The position numbers and the translations under genes were made by a program. A model generated the notes under the pieces. It was not told the origin of the DNA and searched no databases. It worked only from the letters and a program-made list of their open reading frames with translations. Of a DNA stretch of 64,000 nt, positions 54,830-61,668 are shown in pieces (the stretch's first letter is position 1; every line of letters begins with the position of its first letter). The stretch comes from Kallipyga massiliensis ph2 (GTDB lineage: Bacteria; Bacillota; Clostridia; Tissierellales; Peptoniphilaceae). The stretch covers positions 1,193,443-1,257,442 of the forward strand of contig NZ_HE978585.1 in the NCBI RefSeq assembly GCF_000311985.1. Direction: 5' to 3'.

Positions 54830-54838
54830 TGGTAAAAT
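54830..54838 (+). promoter_or_regulatory. Extended -10 promoter for the tyrosine recombinase gene
   Basis: TGG-TAAAAT at 54830-54838, 25 nt before the ATG. The 190-nt divergent gap 54674-54863 also contains possible - strand -10s for moxR (TATAAT at 54779-54774, TAAAAT at 54703-54698), neither with a convincing -35. Confidence 0.5.
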
Positions 54839-54863
54839 GCAGGGAGAAAGAAAAGAGGACACC

Positions 54864-55859
54864 ATGACTGATTATTTACCGCTTCCTCTCGAGGATTACA
54901 TCAATTACCTAAAAACCGTCAAGGGATTGGCCCCTACCAGCATCCGGGAATACACCTATGACCTGACCGCCTTTTTCCGCTTCCTTCGAAAGAGGAAGGG
55001 TGGTTCGGAATTCCGCCGGATGGAATTTGATGCCATCCCTATTGAAGATATGGGAATCGAAGATATCCAGAAAGCCAGCCTCCACGACCTTCAAGCCTTC
55101 CTGGCCTTTAGCGAGGATGGGGATATGCCTTCCGCTAACCGGAGGGCCAGAAAAACTTCCGCCCTCCGGGGCTTTTTTAAGTATTTGGTGGTCTTTGAAG
55201 AAGTCCTGGATAAAAACCCCATGGATAAGCTCACCACGCCGAAAAAGAAAAAAAGGCAGCCGGTCTACCTAACCCTAGCAGAGGCCATCGAGCTGATTGA
55301 CCAAGCTTCTCGGGAGGAAAATCGCTTTTTTCGCCTCCGGGATGTAGCCATCCTGGTGACCTTCTTGACCACGGGGATCCGCTTGAGCGAGCTGGTCTCC
55401 CTCAACCTCAATTCCCTAAAAGATGATCATTTTAATGTGATTGGGAAGGGGGATAAGGAAAGAACGGTCTACATTACCGAGGCCCTCCAGGCCGCCCTCT
55501 CCTCCTACCTCTCGGTCCGCCCCATTGTTCCCGGCGAATCCGCCCTCTTTCTCTCCTCCCGAAAAAAACGGATGAGCCAGAGGGCTGTCCAACACCGGAT
55601 TGAAAAGATCCTCCGAGATGCCGGCTTCGATACCTCCCGCTATTCCGTCCACAAGCTCCGTCATACGGCCGCTACCCTCATGTATAAGGAAGGGGTGGAC
55701 ATTCGGACCCTTCAAAAAATATTGGGCCATGCCTCCATCGGCACGACCCAAATATACACCCACGTGGATGACCCTATGGTGAAACAGGGGATGGAAAAAA
55801 ACCCTCTTTCTCAGATGGACCTCCCCCACCTCGATCCAAACAAGGGGGAAGAGAACTAG
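54864..55859 (+). CDS. Tyrosine recombinase, XerC/XerD family
   Basis: XerC/D-type recombinases resolve chromosome dimers at dif with FtsK. The 331-residue protein has the SAM-like N-terminal core-binding domain (LEDYINYLKTVKGLAPTSIREYTYDL) and the catalytic set Arg in TTGIRLSELVSL near 172, Lys in GKGDKERTVYI, HKLRHTAATLMY near 263, and GHASIGTTQIYTH with the nucleophile Tyr near 298. It looks like a housekeeping enzyme rather than a phage integrase: no att-like repeats or cargo genes flank it. The start follows AGAGGAC. The stop overlaps that of the convergent gene as CTAG. Confidence 0.92.
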   Translation: MTDYLPLPLEDYINYLKTVKGLAPTSIREYTYDLTAFFRFLRKRKGGSEFRRMEFDAIPIEDMGIEDIQKASLHDLQAFLAFSEDGDMPSANRRARKTSALRGFFKYLVVFEEVLDKNPMDKLTTPKKKKRQPVYLTLAEAIELIDQASREENRFFRLRDVAILVTFLTTGIRLSELVSLNLNSLKDDHFNVIGKGDKERTVYITEALQAALSSYLSVRPIVPGESALFLSSRKKRMSQRAVQHRIEKILRDAGFDTSRYSVHKLRHTAATLMYKEGVDIRTLQKILGHASIGTTQIYTHVDDPMVKQGMEKNPLSQMDLPHLDPNKGEEN

Positions 55860-56113
55860 CCCTTGAGTCCCCGGGATTGGCGGTCCATATCCTCCACCAC
55901 AATGTCAAAAATCTCGCCCAGGCTCCGGCAGTATTTCAGAACATCCCAGGGCTCATTGGTGTGGTAGTGGATTTTGATCAGGTCATCGCCCCCCACAGCC
56001 AGGAGGCAGTCCCCTTTAAAATTATTCTCAATGTAGTCATGGATCGCATCCTCATCCAGACCTTCTCCTTCAATCAAAAGCTGGGTATCGTAGCGATATT
56101 CGGTTTCTTGCAT
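55856..56113 (-). CDS. Free-standing FakA middle-domain-like protein
   Basis: The 85-residue protein matches the central domain of fatty acid kinase FakA (Dak1_2/YloV-like): RYDTQLLIEGEGLDEDAI, then GDCLLAVGGDDLIKIHYHTN and EPWDVLKYCRSLGEI ending IVVEDMDRQ. In FakA this domain contacts FakB and holds a zinc through a Cys and the two His of HVHT. Here HYHT is kept but the Cys position (Y-C-T-E in FakA) reads Y-D-T-Q. No kinase or phosphatase-like domain is present. It lies 20 nt after the exporter gene with AAAGGAAG as RBS. Function is unknown; a modulator of FakA/FakB is only a guess. Confidence 0.75.
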   Translation of the reverse strand: MQETEYRYDTQLLIEGEGLDEDAIHDYIENNFKGDCLLAVGGDDLIKIHYHTNEPWDVLKYCRSLGEIFDIVVEDMDRQSRGLKG

Positions 56114-56127
56114 GATTCTTCCTTTCT

Positions 56128-56158
56128 AGGCTCCTAATATTGGGAGCTTTTCTTTTTC
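56128..56158 (+). terminator. Candidate + strand terminator past the recombinase gene
   Basis: An imperfect 8-bp stem (56128-56135 with 56142-56149, two wobble pairs) with a 6-nt loop and a T/C-rich tail TTTTCTTTTTC. It lies 270 nt past the recombinase stop, beyond the whole opposing FakA-like gene. Confidence 0.4.
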
Positions 56159-56625
56159 TTTATCCGTTGGACAATTCCTTTTTTCATAATATATAGGGCC
56201 TCTACCATGATGACGCCTAGGGCGATGGAGAGGGCCAGGGACAGGGTCTCGATCATCTTCCGGGTGGCCAGGGCCGAATCTCCGGTGATAAAGCCCACAA
56301 CCATCTGAAAGAGCTGCATCCCCGGAACCAGGGAGGCCAGGGCCGGGATCAGGAATAGGGTGACCGGGCCTTTCAGGATCCTGGACCCCTCCTGGGCACA
56401 CCAGGCAATGAAGGCTGAGGAGAGAAAGGCGGCAGGAACGATTCCAATTTTATGCCAGGTGGAGGTGTAAATTCCCCAGCCGAAAAAGGCCATAAAACCT
56501 GCCGTGACCGCCATTTTTTTTGAATCCCCCAGAGCTAGGGCAAAGAAGGTTACCCCTAAAAGAGCCCCCAGACATTCCCATAAAATGAGGAGGTAGGGAT
56601 TGGAAAGGAAGAAATTTTCAATCAT
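56134..56625 (-). CDS. Threonine/serine exporter, small subunit (ThrE C-terminal domain)
   Basis: The 163-residue hydrophobic protein with about five membrane segments matches the DUF3815/ThrE_2 domain (YjjB-like): LGVTFFALALGD-type N-terminus, WGIYTSTWHKIG, FIAWCAQEGSRILKGP and LIPALASLVPGMQLFQMVVGFI, the PG.....GM-like turn of the family. With the next gene upstream it forms a split ThrE exporter for small amino acids. It starts 9 nt after that gene. Substrate specificity is inferred from the family. Confidence 0.87.
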   Translation of the reverse strand: MIENFFLSNPYLLILWECLGALLGVTFFALALGDSKKMAVTAGFMAFFGWGIYTSTWHKIGIVPAAFLSSAFIAWCAQEGSRILKGPVTLFLIPALASLVPGMQLFQMVVGFITGDSALATRKMIETLSLALSIALGVIMVEALYIMKKGIVQRIKKKKSSQY

Positions 56626-56634
56626 AGAGACCTC

Positions 56635-57423
56635 CTAAAAAATCCAGTTAATGATTAAAAGGGAGAAGCCGGCTCCGAAGGCCAAGGCTAAGGCGGTGGC
56701 CATGGCGGAAAGAAGGTTGCCGGCTGCGGTGATATAGTCCCCCTTCATCATATCCCGAATGCCATTGGTAAAGGTCGTTCCCGGAAAGAGCATGATGAGG
56801 GAACCCAAAATCATAGGATCCATCCGGACGGAGGGGATGAGCTTGGAGAAAAAGGCCAGGAAAAAACTGGCAATGACGGTCTTAAAAAAGGCCGGGGTGA
56901 AGGTTTGGTCGATGTTCTTGGGAAGGACAAAATCCGTCACCACCGTAAGATAAGCGGCGACACCGGCCAGGAAGGACTCCAGGATCCCCCCGCCCCCCAT
57001 CATGCAAAAGCCCCAGGCAAAGGGGAAGTTCATGAGCCGGGCATGGGGAATCTTCTTTTTTTGTTGAGAGAGAAGGACCAGGTCCATATACGCCTCATCC
57101 AGGGTCATCTGGTGGGAGGTTAAAGCCCGGGAAATCTCATTGACCCTTTGTATCTTGTAAAGGTCAAAGAAACGGGACTTGATCCGCTTAATGGCCGTGA
57201 TATAGGTTTTATCATCAAAGGTAATGGTGACCATTAAGGCCGTGAGCAAACTCACCACGTCCACGTCCTGGTGGTCAGATAAAGCCAGGATCCTCTCCAT
57301 GGTGTCCTCCACCCGGTAGGTTTCAGCAGCTGAAGAGGTCAAAATCGATCCGGCCAAAAGGGCAATCTGAAGGATTTCCTTATCCCGACTATGCAGTTGT
57401 CCTTCCCGGATTTCCATGTCCAT
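56635..57423 (-). CDS. Threonine/serine exporter, large subunit (ThrE N-terminal domain)
   Basis: The 262-residue protein matches the DUF1212/ThrE N-terminal domain (YjjP-like). The soluble first 115 residues contain SSAAETYRVEDTMERILAL, equivalent to the G.E..RVE.t motif, and about five membrane segments follow, including FPFAWGFCMMGGGGILESFLAG and MILGSLIMLFPGTTFTNGIRDMM. It is first in an operon with the small exporter subunit and the FakA-like protein. Starts at 57423 and 57417 are possible; AGGGGATGG precedes both. Confidence 0.88.
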   Translation of the reverse strand: MDMEIREGQLHSRDKEILQIALLAGSILTSSAAETYRVEDTMERILALSDHQDVDVVSLLTALMVTITFDDKTYITAIKRIKSRFFDLYKIQRVNEISRALTSHQMTLDEAYMDLVLLSQQKKKIPHARLMNFPFAWGFCMMGGGGILESFLAGVAAYLTVVTDFVLPKNIDQTFTPAFFKTVIASFFLAFFSKLIPSVRMDPMILGSLIMLFPGTTFTNGIRDMMKGDYITAAGNLLSAMATALALAFGAGFSLLIINWIF

Positions 57424-57495
57424 GGGCCATCCCCTCCCCTATCAGTCTTTGCTTATTATATCAAAGGCGGAGAGAAGAAAGCGCAAAAAATAAAT

Positions 57496-57524
57496 TTGCA
57501 TTTTCTCCATCCATCTCATATAAT
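57496..57524 (+). promoter_or_regulatory. SigA-type promoter for tRNA-Leu
   Basis: TTGCAT at 57496-57501, 17-nt spacer, perfect TATAAT at 57519-57524. The start would lie near 57531, 12 nt before the mature tRNA. Confidence 0.8.
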
Positions 57525-57542
57525 ATCTATGTTGCCCAATAT

Positions 57543-57625
57543 GCGGGTGTGGCGGAACGGCAGACGCGCTAGTTTCAGGGACTAGTGAGAGCAATCTCGT
57601 GAAGGTTCAAATCCTTTCACCCGCA
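57543..57625 (+). tRNA. tRNA-Leu(CAG)
   Basis: The 83-nt cloverleaf has a 7-bp acceptor stem (gcgggtg at 57543-57549 with cacccgc at 57618-57624) and A as discriminator. The anticodon stem ctagt/actag encloses the loop TTCAGGG, giving anticodon CAG, which reads the leucine codon CTG. The long variable arm (tgagagcaatctcgtg) is typical of class II tRNA-Leu, and the T-loop GTTCAAATC is present. CCA is not encoded, so it must be added after transcription. Confidence 0.95.
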
Positions 57626-57627
57626 TC

Positions 57628-57661
57628 AAAAAAAAGAGGACCTTGAGGTCCTCTTTTTTTT
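57628..57661. terminator. Bidirectional terminator between tRNA-Leu and ald
   Basis: A stem agaggacc/ggtcctct with a TTGA loop is flanked by A-run and T-run, so it works in both directions for the + strand tRNA and the - strand ald gene. Confidence 0.92.
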
Positions 57662-57676
57662 GATCATTTTTCTTTC

Positions 57677-58798
57677 TTATTTCGAACAAATGGCTAGCTC
57701 CAAAGGCGTATAGTCTTTTTGCGTAGCTCTGGCCACATTTTCATTGGTTAGCATACCCAGATAACAATTAACCCCCTTTGCCAAGGCCGGATCAGCGATT
57801 GCAGCCTTTTCCAGGCCCAGGTCAGCTATTTTCAGGCCATACCGGAGGGTGGCGTTGGTTAAGGCGATGGTGGAAGTCCTGGGAACAGCCCCCGGCATAT
57901 TGGTGACGCAGTAATGAATTACCCCCTCTTCAATATAGATGGGGTCATCATGGGTGGTTGGCCTTGAACTTTCTGCACAGCCGCCCTGGTCAATGGACAC
58001 GTCCACAAAGACGGCTCCATTCTTCATCATTTTCAGATGACGGCGGCGGATGAGCTTGGGCGTAGCCCCACCGGGGACCAAAACCGACCCGATAACCAAA
58101 TCCGCATCCTTAAGCACCCTTTCAATATTGGAGTCGGAGGAGACCAAGGTTTGAACATGGGCGCCAAAAATATTGTCCAAGTATTCCAGCTTCTTAATTG
58201 ACCGGTTGAGGATGGATACATTGGCCCCCATACCCAAGGCGATTTTACAGGCATTGGCGCCGACCGCTCCGGCTCCCAGGATAACCACGTTGGCCTTCGG
58301 AGTCCCCGGCACGCCGGCGAGGAGGATTCCCGCCCCACCAAAGGGTTTCTCCAAGTACTTTGCCCCTTCCTGGATAGAAAGCCGCCCTGCAATCTGGGAC
58401 ATGGGGGCCAGGCAGGGCAAGGATCCATCCTCTTCTTCGATGGTCTCATAGGCCACCGCCTTGATCTTATGGTCTAAAAGGGTCTCAGCCTGGTCAGGAG
58501 CGGCAGCTAGGTGGAAGTAGGTGAAGAGGATTAGGCCCTCTCTTAAGAAGGGATATTCCTCCTCCAGAGGTTCCTTGACCTTGACCATCATCTCCACCTT
58601 GGACCAAACCTCTTCCGCCCGATCTAAAACGGTGACGCCCAGAGCTTGATAATCCTCATCAGGAAATCCTGATCCCAGGCCGGCTCCTTTTTCTAAATAA
58701 ACCTCATGACCGTGGGCAATAAAATCCCTGGCCCCATCCGGTGTCAATCCTACACGGTATTCATTATTCTTTATCTCTTTTACACAGCCCACTTTCAC
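57677..58798 (-). CDS. ald: Alanine dehydrogenase
   Basis: Ald interconverts L-alanine and pyruvate plus ammonia with NAD. The 373-residue protein starts MKVGCVKEIKNNEYRVGLTP and has the substrate-binding Lys in MVKVKEPLEEEY near 75 and His in LFTYFHLAA near 96. The Rossmann motif VVILGAGAVGANACKIALGMGA lies near 170, and the catalytic Asp region is near FVDVSIDQGGCAESSRPTTHDDP. The start is a GTG behind AGAGGG. Alanine catabolism supplies pyruvate and ammonia to amino-acid fermenters. Confidence 0.96.
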   Translation of the reverse strand: MKVGCVKEIKNNEYRVGLTPDGARDFIAHGHEVYLEKGAGLGSGFPDEDYQALGVTVLDRAEEVWSKVEMMVKVKEPLEEEYPFLREGLILFTYFHLAAAPDQAETLLDHKIKAVAYETIEEEDGSLPCLAPMSQIAGRLSIQEGAKYLEKPFGGAGILLAGVPGTPKANVVILGAGAVGANACKIALGMGANVSILNRSIKKLEYLDNIFGAHVQTLVSSDSNIERVLKDADLVIGSVLVPGGATPKLIRRRHLKMMKNGAVFVDVSIDQGGCAESSRPTTHDDPIYIEEGVIHYCVTNMPGAVPRTSTIALTNATLRYGLKIADLGLEKAAIADPALAKGVNCYLGMLTNENVARATQKDYTPLELAICSK

Positions 58799-58911
58799 GG
58801 CAAGACCCTCTCTTTCATCGAACCGGAATTCTCTAGTTCCGGCTTGGAAAAAACTCCTTTTAAGCTTATCACAAGAAAAAGAAGAGGGAGAAAAATCATC
58901 TTATTTTCAGC
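58799..58911 (-). other. Leader region of ald
   Basis: No gene is seen. It contains a 6-bp hairpin (58823-58828 with 58837-58842, CCGGAA/TTCCGG) in what would be the ald leader, close before the RBS. I find no convincing -35/-10 pair. Confidence 0.3.
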
Positions 58912-58969
58912 AAAAAAAATGCCGCCTGACGGGCCGGTGATCAAACCGGTCCGCCAATTCGGGCAGCAT
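58912..58969 (-). terminator. Two-tier intrinsic terminator after the LysM gene
   Basis: On the - strand an inner 8-bp stem (gggccggt/accggtcc with one G-T pair) is held inside an outer 8-position stem with one mismatch (58919-58926 with 58961-58969), then eight Ts. It begins about 10 nt past the LysM-protein stop. Confidence 0.75.
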
Positions 58970-58977
58970 TTCATTTA

Positions 58978-59307
58978 TTAAATATTTGGGATAAGTAGGG
59001 GTTGACCCGGGTGCAGGGTCGACTTACCCAAATTATTTAACCGATAGATTTCTCGAACAAGCTCTCGGGTATCCCTATTTTTTCCCCGGCTTTCTTTTTT
59101 GGCCAGGGCCCAAACCGTGTCCCCTTCCTGAACAATAATTCGTTTGCAGGATGGGTTTTGGCTTTGAACTTGATCGGCCATCCCGTAGGCCATCCGGTTG
59201 GACATCCAGGTAAAACCGGCAAAAAAGATGGCAAAGAGGAAAAGGCCGGTAACAAAAAGGAAGCTGATAAATCTTCTTTTATTCACAATTAGGGTTCTTT
59301 TTTTCAT
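58978..59307 (-). CDS. LysM-domain membrane protein, YneA-like SOS division inhibitor
   Basis: The 109-residue protein has an N-terminal membrane anchor (about 13-35) and an extracellular LysM domain (about 56-108): RIIVQEGDTVWALAKKES, then REIYRLNNLGKSTLHPGQPL and LIPNI. This is the layout of Bacillus YneA, which halts division during the SOS response. The ATG at 59307 follows AAAGGAG. Two palindromic SOS boxes sit in its promoter region, which supports the YneA assignment more strongly than the sequence alone. lexA is not adjacent in this window. Confidence 0.8.
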   Translation of the reverse strand: MKKRTLIVNKRRFISFLFVTGLFLFAIFFAGFTWMSNRMAYGMADQVQSQNPSCKRIIVQEGDTVWALAKKESRGKNRDTRELVREIYRLNNLGKSTLHPGQPLLIPNI

Positions 59308-59323
59308 GGGTATTTCTCCTTTT

Positions 59324-59337
59324 AGAACATTTGTTCG
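59324..59337 (-). promoter_or_regulatory. SOS (LexA-type) box, proximal
   Basis: GAACATTTGTTC core at 59325-59336, matching CGAAC-N4-GTTCG at all but one outer base. It lies between the -10 and the RBS of the LysM gene, where bound LexA would block transcription. Confidence 0.75.
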
Positions 59338-59347
59338 ATCTGTCTCT

Positions 59348-59376
59348 AGAATACACGAACAAATGTTCTTTGTCAA
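59348..59376 (-). promoter_or_regulatory. SigA-type promoter of the LysM gene
   Basis: On the - strand TTGACA (59376-59371), a 17-nt spacer and TATTCT (59353-59348). The spacer is almost filled by the distal SOS box. Confidence 0.85.
59356..59369 (-). promoter_or_regulatory. SOS (LexA-type) box, distal
   Basis: CGAACAAATGTTCT at 59356-59369, with core GAACAAATGTTC, the exact reverse complement of the proximal box core. It fills the spacer between -35 and -10. Confidence 0.8.
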
Positions 59377-59377
59377 G

Positions 59378-59422
59378 AAAAAACAGAGAGAAAGTGAAAG
59401 AATCACTTTCTCCCTGTTTTTT
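59378..59422. terminator. Bidirectional terminator after ynbB
   Basis: An 18-position stem with one mismatch (59380-59397 with 59403-59420), 5-nt loop. On the - strand it ends the mutS-mutL-miaA-ynbB transcript in six Ts at 59383-59378, immediately next to the -35 of the LysM gene. The + strand side is also T-rich. Confidence 0.88.
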
Positions 59423-59429
59423 GTTTATT

Positions 59430-60713
59430 TTATAATTCCTTGTCCAGAGATTCCAGGCTAAATAGAAGGGCTAATTTGGCTTGGTCATAGACCAATCCTC
59501 CCTGGTAGTAGGCAATATAAGGCGGCCGGAGGGGGCCATCGGCAGAAACTTCAATGGATGACCCGTCAATAAAGCCCCCGGACGCCATGATAACCTGGTC
59601 GCTGTATCCGGGCATGGACCAGGGATAGGGCACGACCTCAGCGCCCACACTAGCTGCCTTTTGGATGGCCCGGACAAAGGCAATAAGGCGGTCGGGATCC
59701 TGTAAAGCAATGGCCTGGATGATATCGGACCGGGGATCATCCATGGCGGGATAGCAGGTATAGCCCATATCCTCATAGACCTTGCAAAATAGGAGGGCTC
59801 CTTTTAGGGCTTCCATGGTCACATGGGGGGCCAGAAATAGGCCTTGGAGGGTGGTCCGTGTCGTCCCGAAGGTCAGGCCCGTATCCTTGCCCAGACCGGG
59901 TGCCGTCAGATGGTTCATGCACCGGGTGACCAGGTCTTCCCTACCTGCAATATAGCCGCCGGAGACAGCAATACCGCCTCCCGGATTTTTAATCAGAGAA
60001 CCGGCTAGAATATCCGCCCCCACTTCCAGGGGCTCGCGGGTTTCGGTAAATTCCCCATAACAGTTATCGACCATCACGATGGCCTCCGGCTGGCGGGCTT
60101 TAATAAAGGAGATGGCCTGACCCAACTCATCAATGGTGAAGGCTCTCCGGTCCGTATAGCCGGTGGACCTCTGGAGTTCGACCAGGTGAACCGGATCCTT
60201 TAAAGCCAGGTCCAAGGCCTCATAGTCGATCCCTCCTCCCTCCAGGAGGGGGATGGCGGAGTAGTCAATCCCCTTTTCTAAAAGTGTCCCCACTTCCTCC
60301 CCTTTAACGCCAATGACTTCCTGGAGGGTATCGTAGGGCTGGCCCGTAACCGCCAGCATCCGGTCTCCCTTGGAAAGCAAGGCAAAGAGTACCGTAGAGA
60401 GGGCATGGGTCCCCGAGGCGATGGAGGGGCGGACGATGCAGGCCTGGGCACGAAAGACATCCCGAAAGATGGCCTCCGTTTTGTCCCGCCCGCTATCCCC
60501 ATACCCATAGCCGGTAGCGGAGAAGAAGTCCGCCTGGGAGAGACGATTGTCCTGGAAGGCATGGAGAACTTTGAGCTGGTTATAGGAGCGAATGTCCTCC
60601 AGGGCCTGGAAGCGGTCTTTCAGACCGGCCTCGGCGGTTGAGACTCTTTCGATGGCCTCCTCCCCAATGCCAAAGGATGAAAGATAGATGTCATGCAGGT
60701 CTTTATTTTTCAC
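59430..60713 (-). CDS. ynbB: PLP-dependent methionine gamma-lyase family protein (YnbB)
   Basis: YnbB proteins, also called aluminium resistance proteins, are PLP enzymes of the aspartate aminotransferase fold; their true reaction is not settled. The 427-residue protein has GYGYGDSGRDKTEAIF near 68, RPSIASGTHALSTVLFALL, VMVDNCYGEFTE near 213 (cofactor Asp) and AGSLIKNPGGGIAVSGGYI near 233, with the likely PLP lysine in SLIKNP. The start is a GTG overlapping the miaA stop by 4 nt, behind AAAAGG. The miaA-ynbB neighbourhood is as in Bacillus but hfq is missing between them. Confidence 0.88.
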   Translation of the reverse strand: MKNKDLHDIYLSSFGIGEEAIERVSTAEAGLKDRFQALEDIRSYNQLKVLHAFQDNRLSQADFFSATGYGYGDSGRDKTEAIFRDVFRAQACIVRPSIASGTHALSTVLFALLSKGDRMLAVTGQPYDTLQEVIGVKGEEVGTLLEKGIDYSAIPLLEGGGIDYEALDLALKDPVHLVELQRSTGYTDRRAFTIDELGQAISFIKARQPEAIVMVDNCYGEFTETREPLEVGADILAGSLIKNPGGGIAVSGGYIAGREDLVTRCMNHLTAPGLGKDTGLTFGTTRTTLQGLFLAPHVTMEALKGALLFCKVYEDMGYTCYPAMDDPRSDIIQAIALQDPDRLIAFVRAIQKAASVGAEVVPYPWSMPGYSDQVIMASGGFIDGSSIEVSADGPLRPPYIAYYQGGLVYDQAKLALLFSLESLDKEL

Positions 60714-61660
60714 TTTGTCGATTCCTTTTCTAAAAAATTTTTTGCTAACTCCACCATGGTCTCGAGGGCCTCTTCCCGATCCCGGTCCTCATTCAGTCTA
60801 AAGTGGTAGGCCTCCTTATAGCGTTTAAACCAGGTCACTTGTCGCTTGGCATAATTTCGGGAAAATTGCTGGATTAAGCGAACCATTTCCTTCTTGGTCA
60901 CCAAACCGCGAAAATACCAGCCGACCTCCTGGTAGCCTATGGCTGAGGCCGCCTGGGACTTTCTGGGCCATCCCTCCTCCCGGAGCCTGCGGTTTTCCTC
61001 GACCAAGCCTTCATCCACCATGGAAAGAACGCGGTTATTGATAGCTTGGTAAAGGTCCTGACGGTCTTTTTCCAAAATAAAGATCAGGGGGTCCCAGCGG
61101 TTAGAGAAGGCCTCCTCCTGTTTTTTTTCCGACATGGGCTTCCCTGTCGTGTAGAAAATTTCCAGGGCTCGTATGATCTTCTTCCGGTCACCCGGAAAAA
61201 GGGTCCGGGCCGTGACAGGATCCACTTCAGCAAGACGGTCCAAAAGGACCTGGCCTCCCTCCCGATCATAGTCGGCATGGAGTTTCTTCCGGAGGTCCTC
61301 ATTGATATTCAGCCCACCAAACTGGAAATCGTGGAGGATGGCATCCATATAAAGGCCGGTCCCTCCGACGAAAAGGGGAACTTTCTTTTCTTTACGGATT
61401 TCCCGGATGGCTTGGTAGGCCAGGCCCTGGTAATCTTCGGCAGTAAAGCGGTCACCGGGGTCGACCACATCCAGGAGATAGTGGACAAGGTCTCCCCTCT
61501 CTTCCTTGGTCGCCTTGGCTGTTCCAATGTCCATTCCCCGGTAGACTTGCATGGAATCCATGGAGACGATTTGGGCATCAATGGCCGTGGCCAGAGACAA
61601 GGAGAGGGAAGTTTTTCCCACCCCTGTCGGGCCAACTAAAAAAATAATCTTTTCTGGCAT
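60710..61660 (-). CDS. miaA: tRNA dimethylallyltransferase MiaA
   Basis: MiaA transfers an isopentenyl group to A37 of tRNAs reading U-starting codons. The 316-residue protein has the P-loop FLVGPTGVGKTSLSLSLA near 7, DSMQVYRGMDIGTAKATKEE near 35, GGTGLYMDAILHDF near 98, and the conserved RKIIRALEIF segment near 165. A helical tRNA-binding insertion and RNYAKRQVTWFKR near 270 are present. A GGGGGG stretch serves as RBS. It sits between mutL and ynbB. Confidence 0.96.
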   Translation of the reverse strand: MPEKIIFLVGPTGVGKTSLSLSLATAIDAQIVSMDSMQVYRGMDIGTAKATKEERGDLVHYLLDVVDPGDRFTAEDYQGLAYQAIREIRKEKKVPLFVGGTGLYMDAILHDFQFGGLNINEDLRKKLHADYDREGGQVLLDRLAEVDPVTARTLFPGDRKKIIRALEIFYTTGKPMSEKKQEEAFSNRWDPLIFILEKDRQDLYQAINNRVLSMVDEGLVEENRRLREEGWPRKSQAASAIGYQEVGWYFRGLVTKKEMVRLIQQFSRNYAKRQVTWFKRYKEAYHFRLNEDRDREEALETMVELAKNFLEKESTK

Positions 61661-61668
61661 GGCCCCCC

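Noticed and set aside
54864-55859. Tyrosine recombinase as a mobile-element integrase
   Set aside because: No flanking tRNA junction, direct repeats, phage or transfer genes; it resembles a housekeeping Xer protein.
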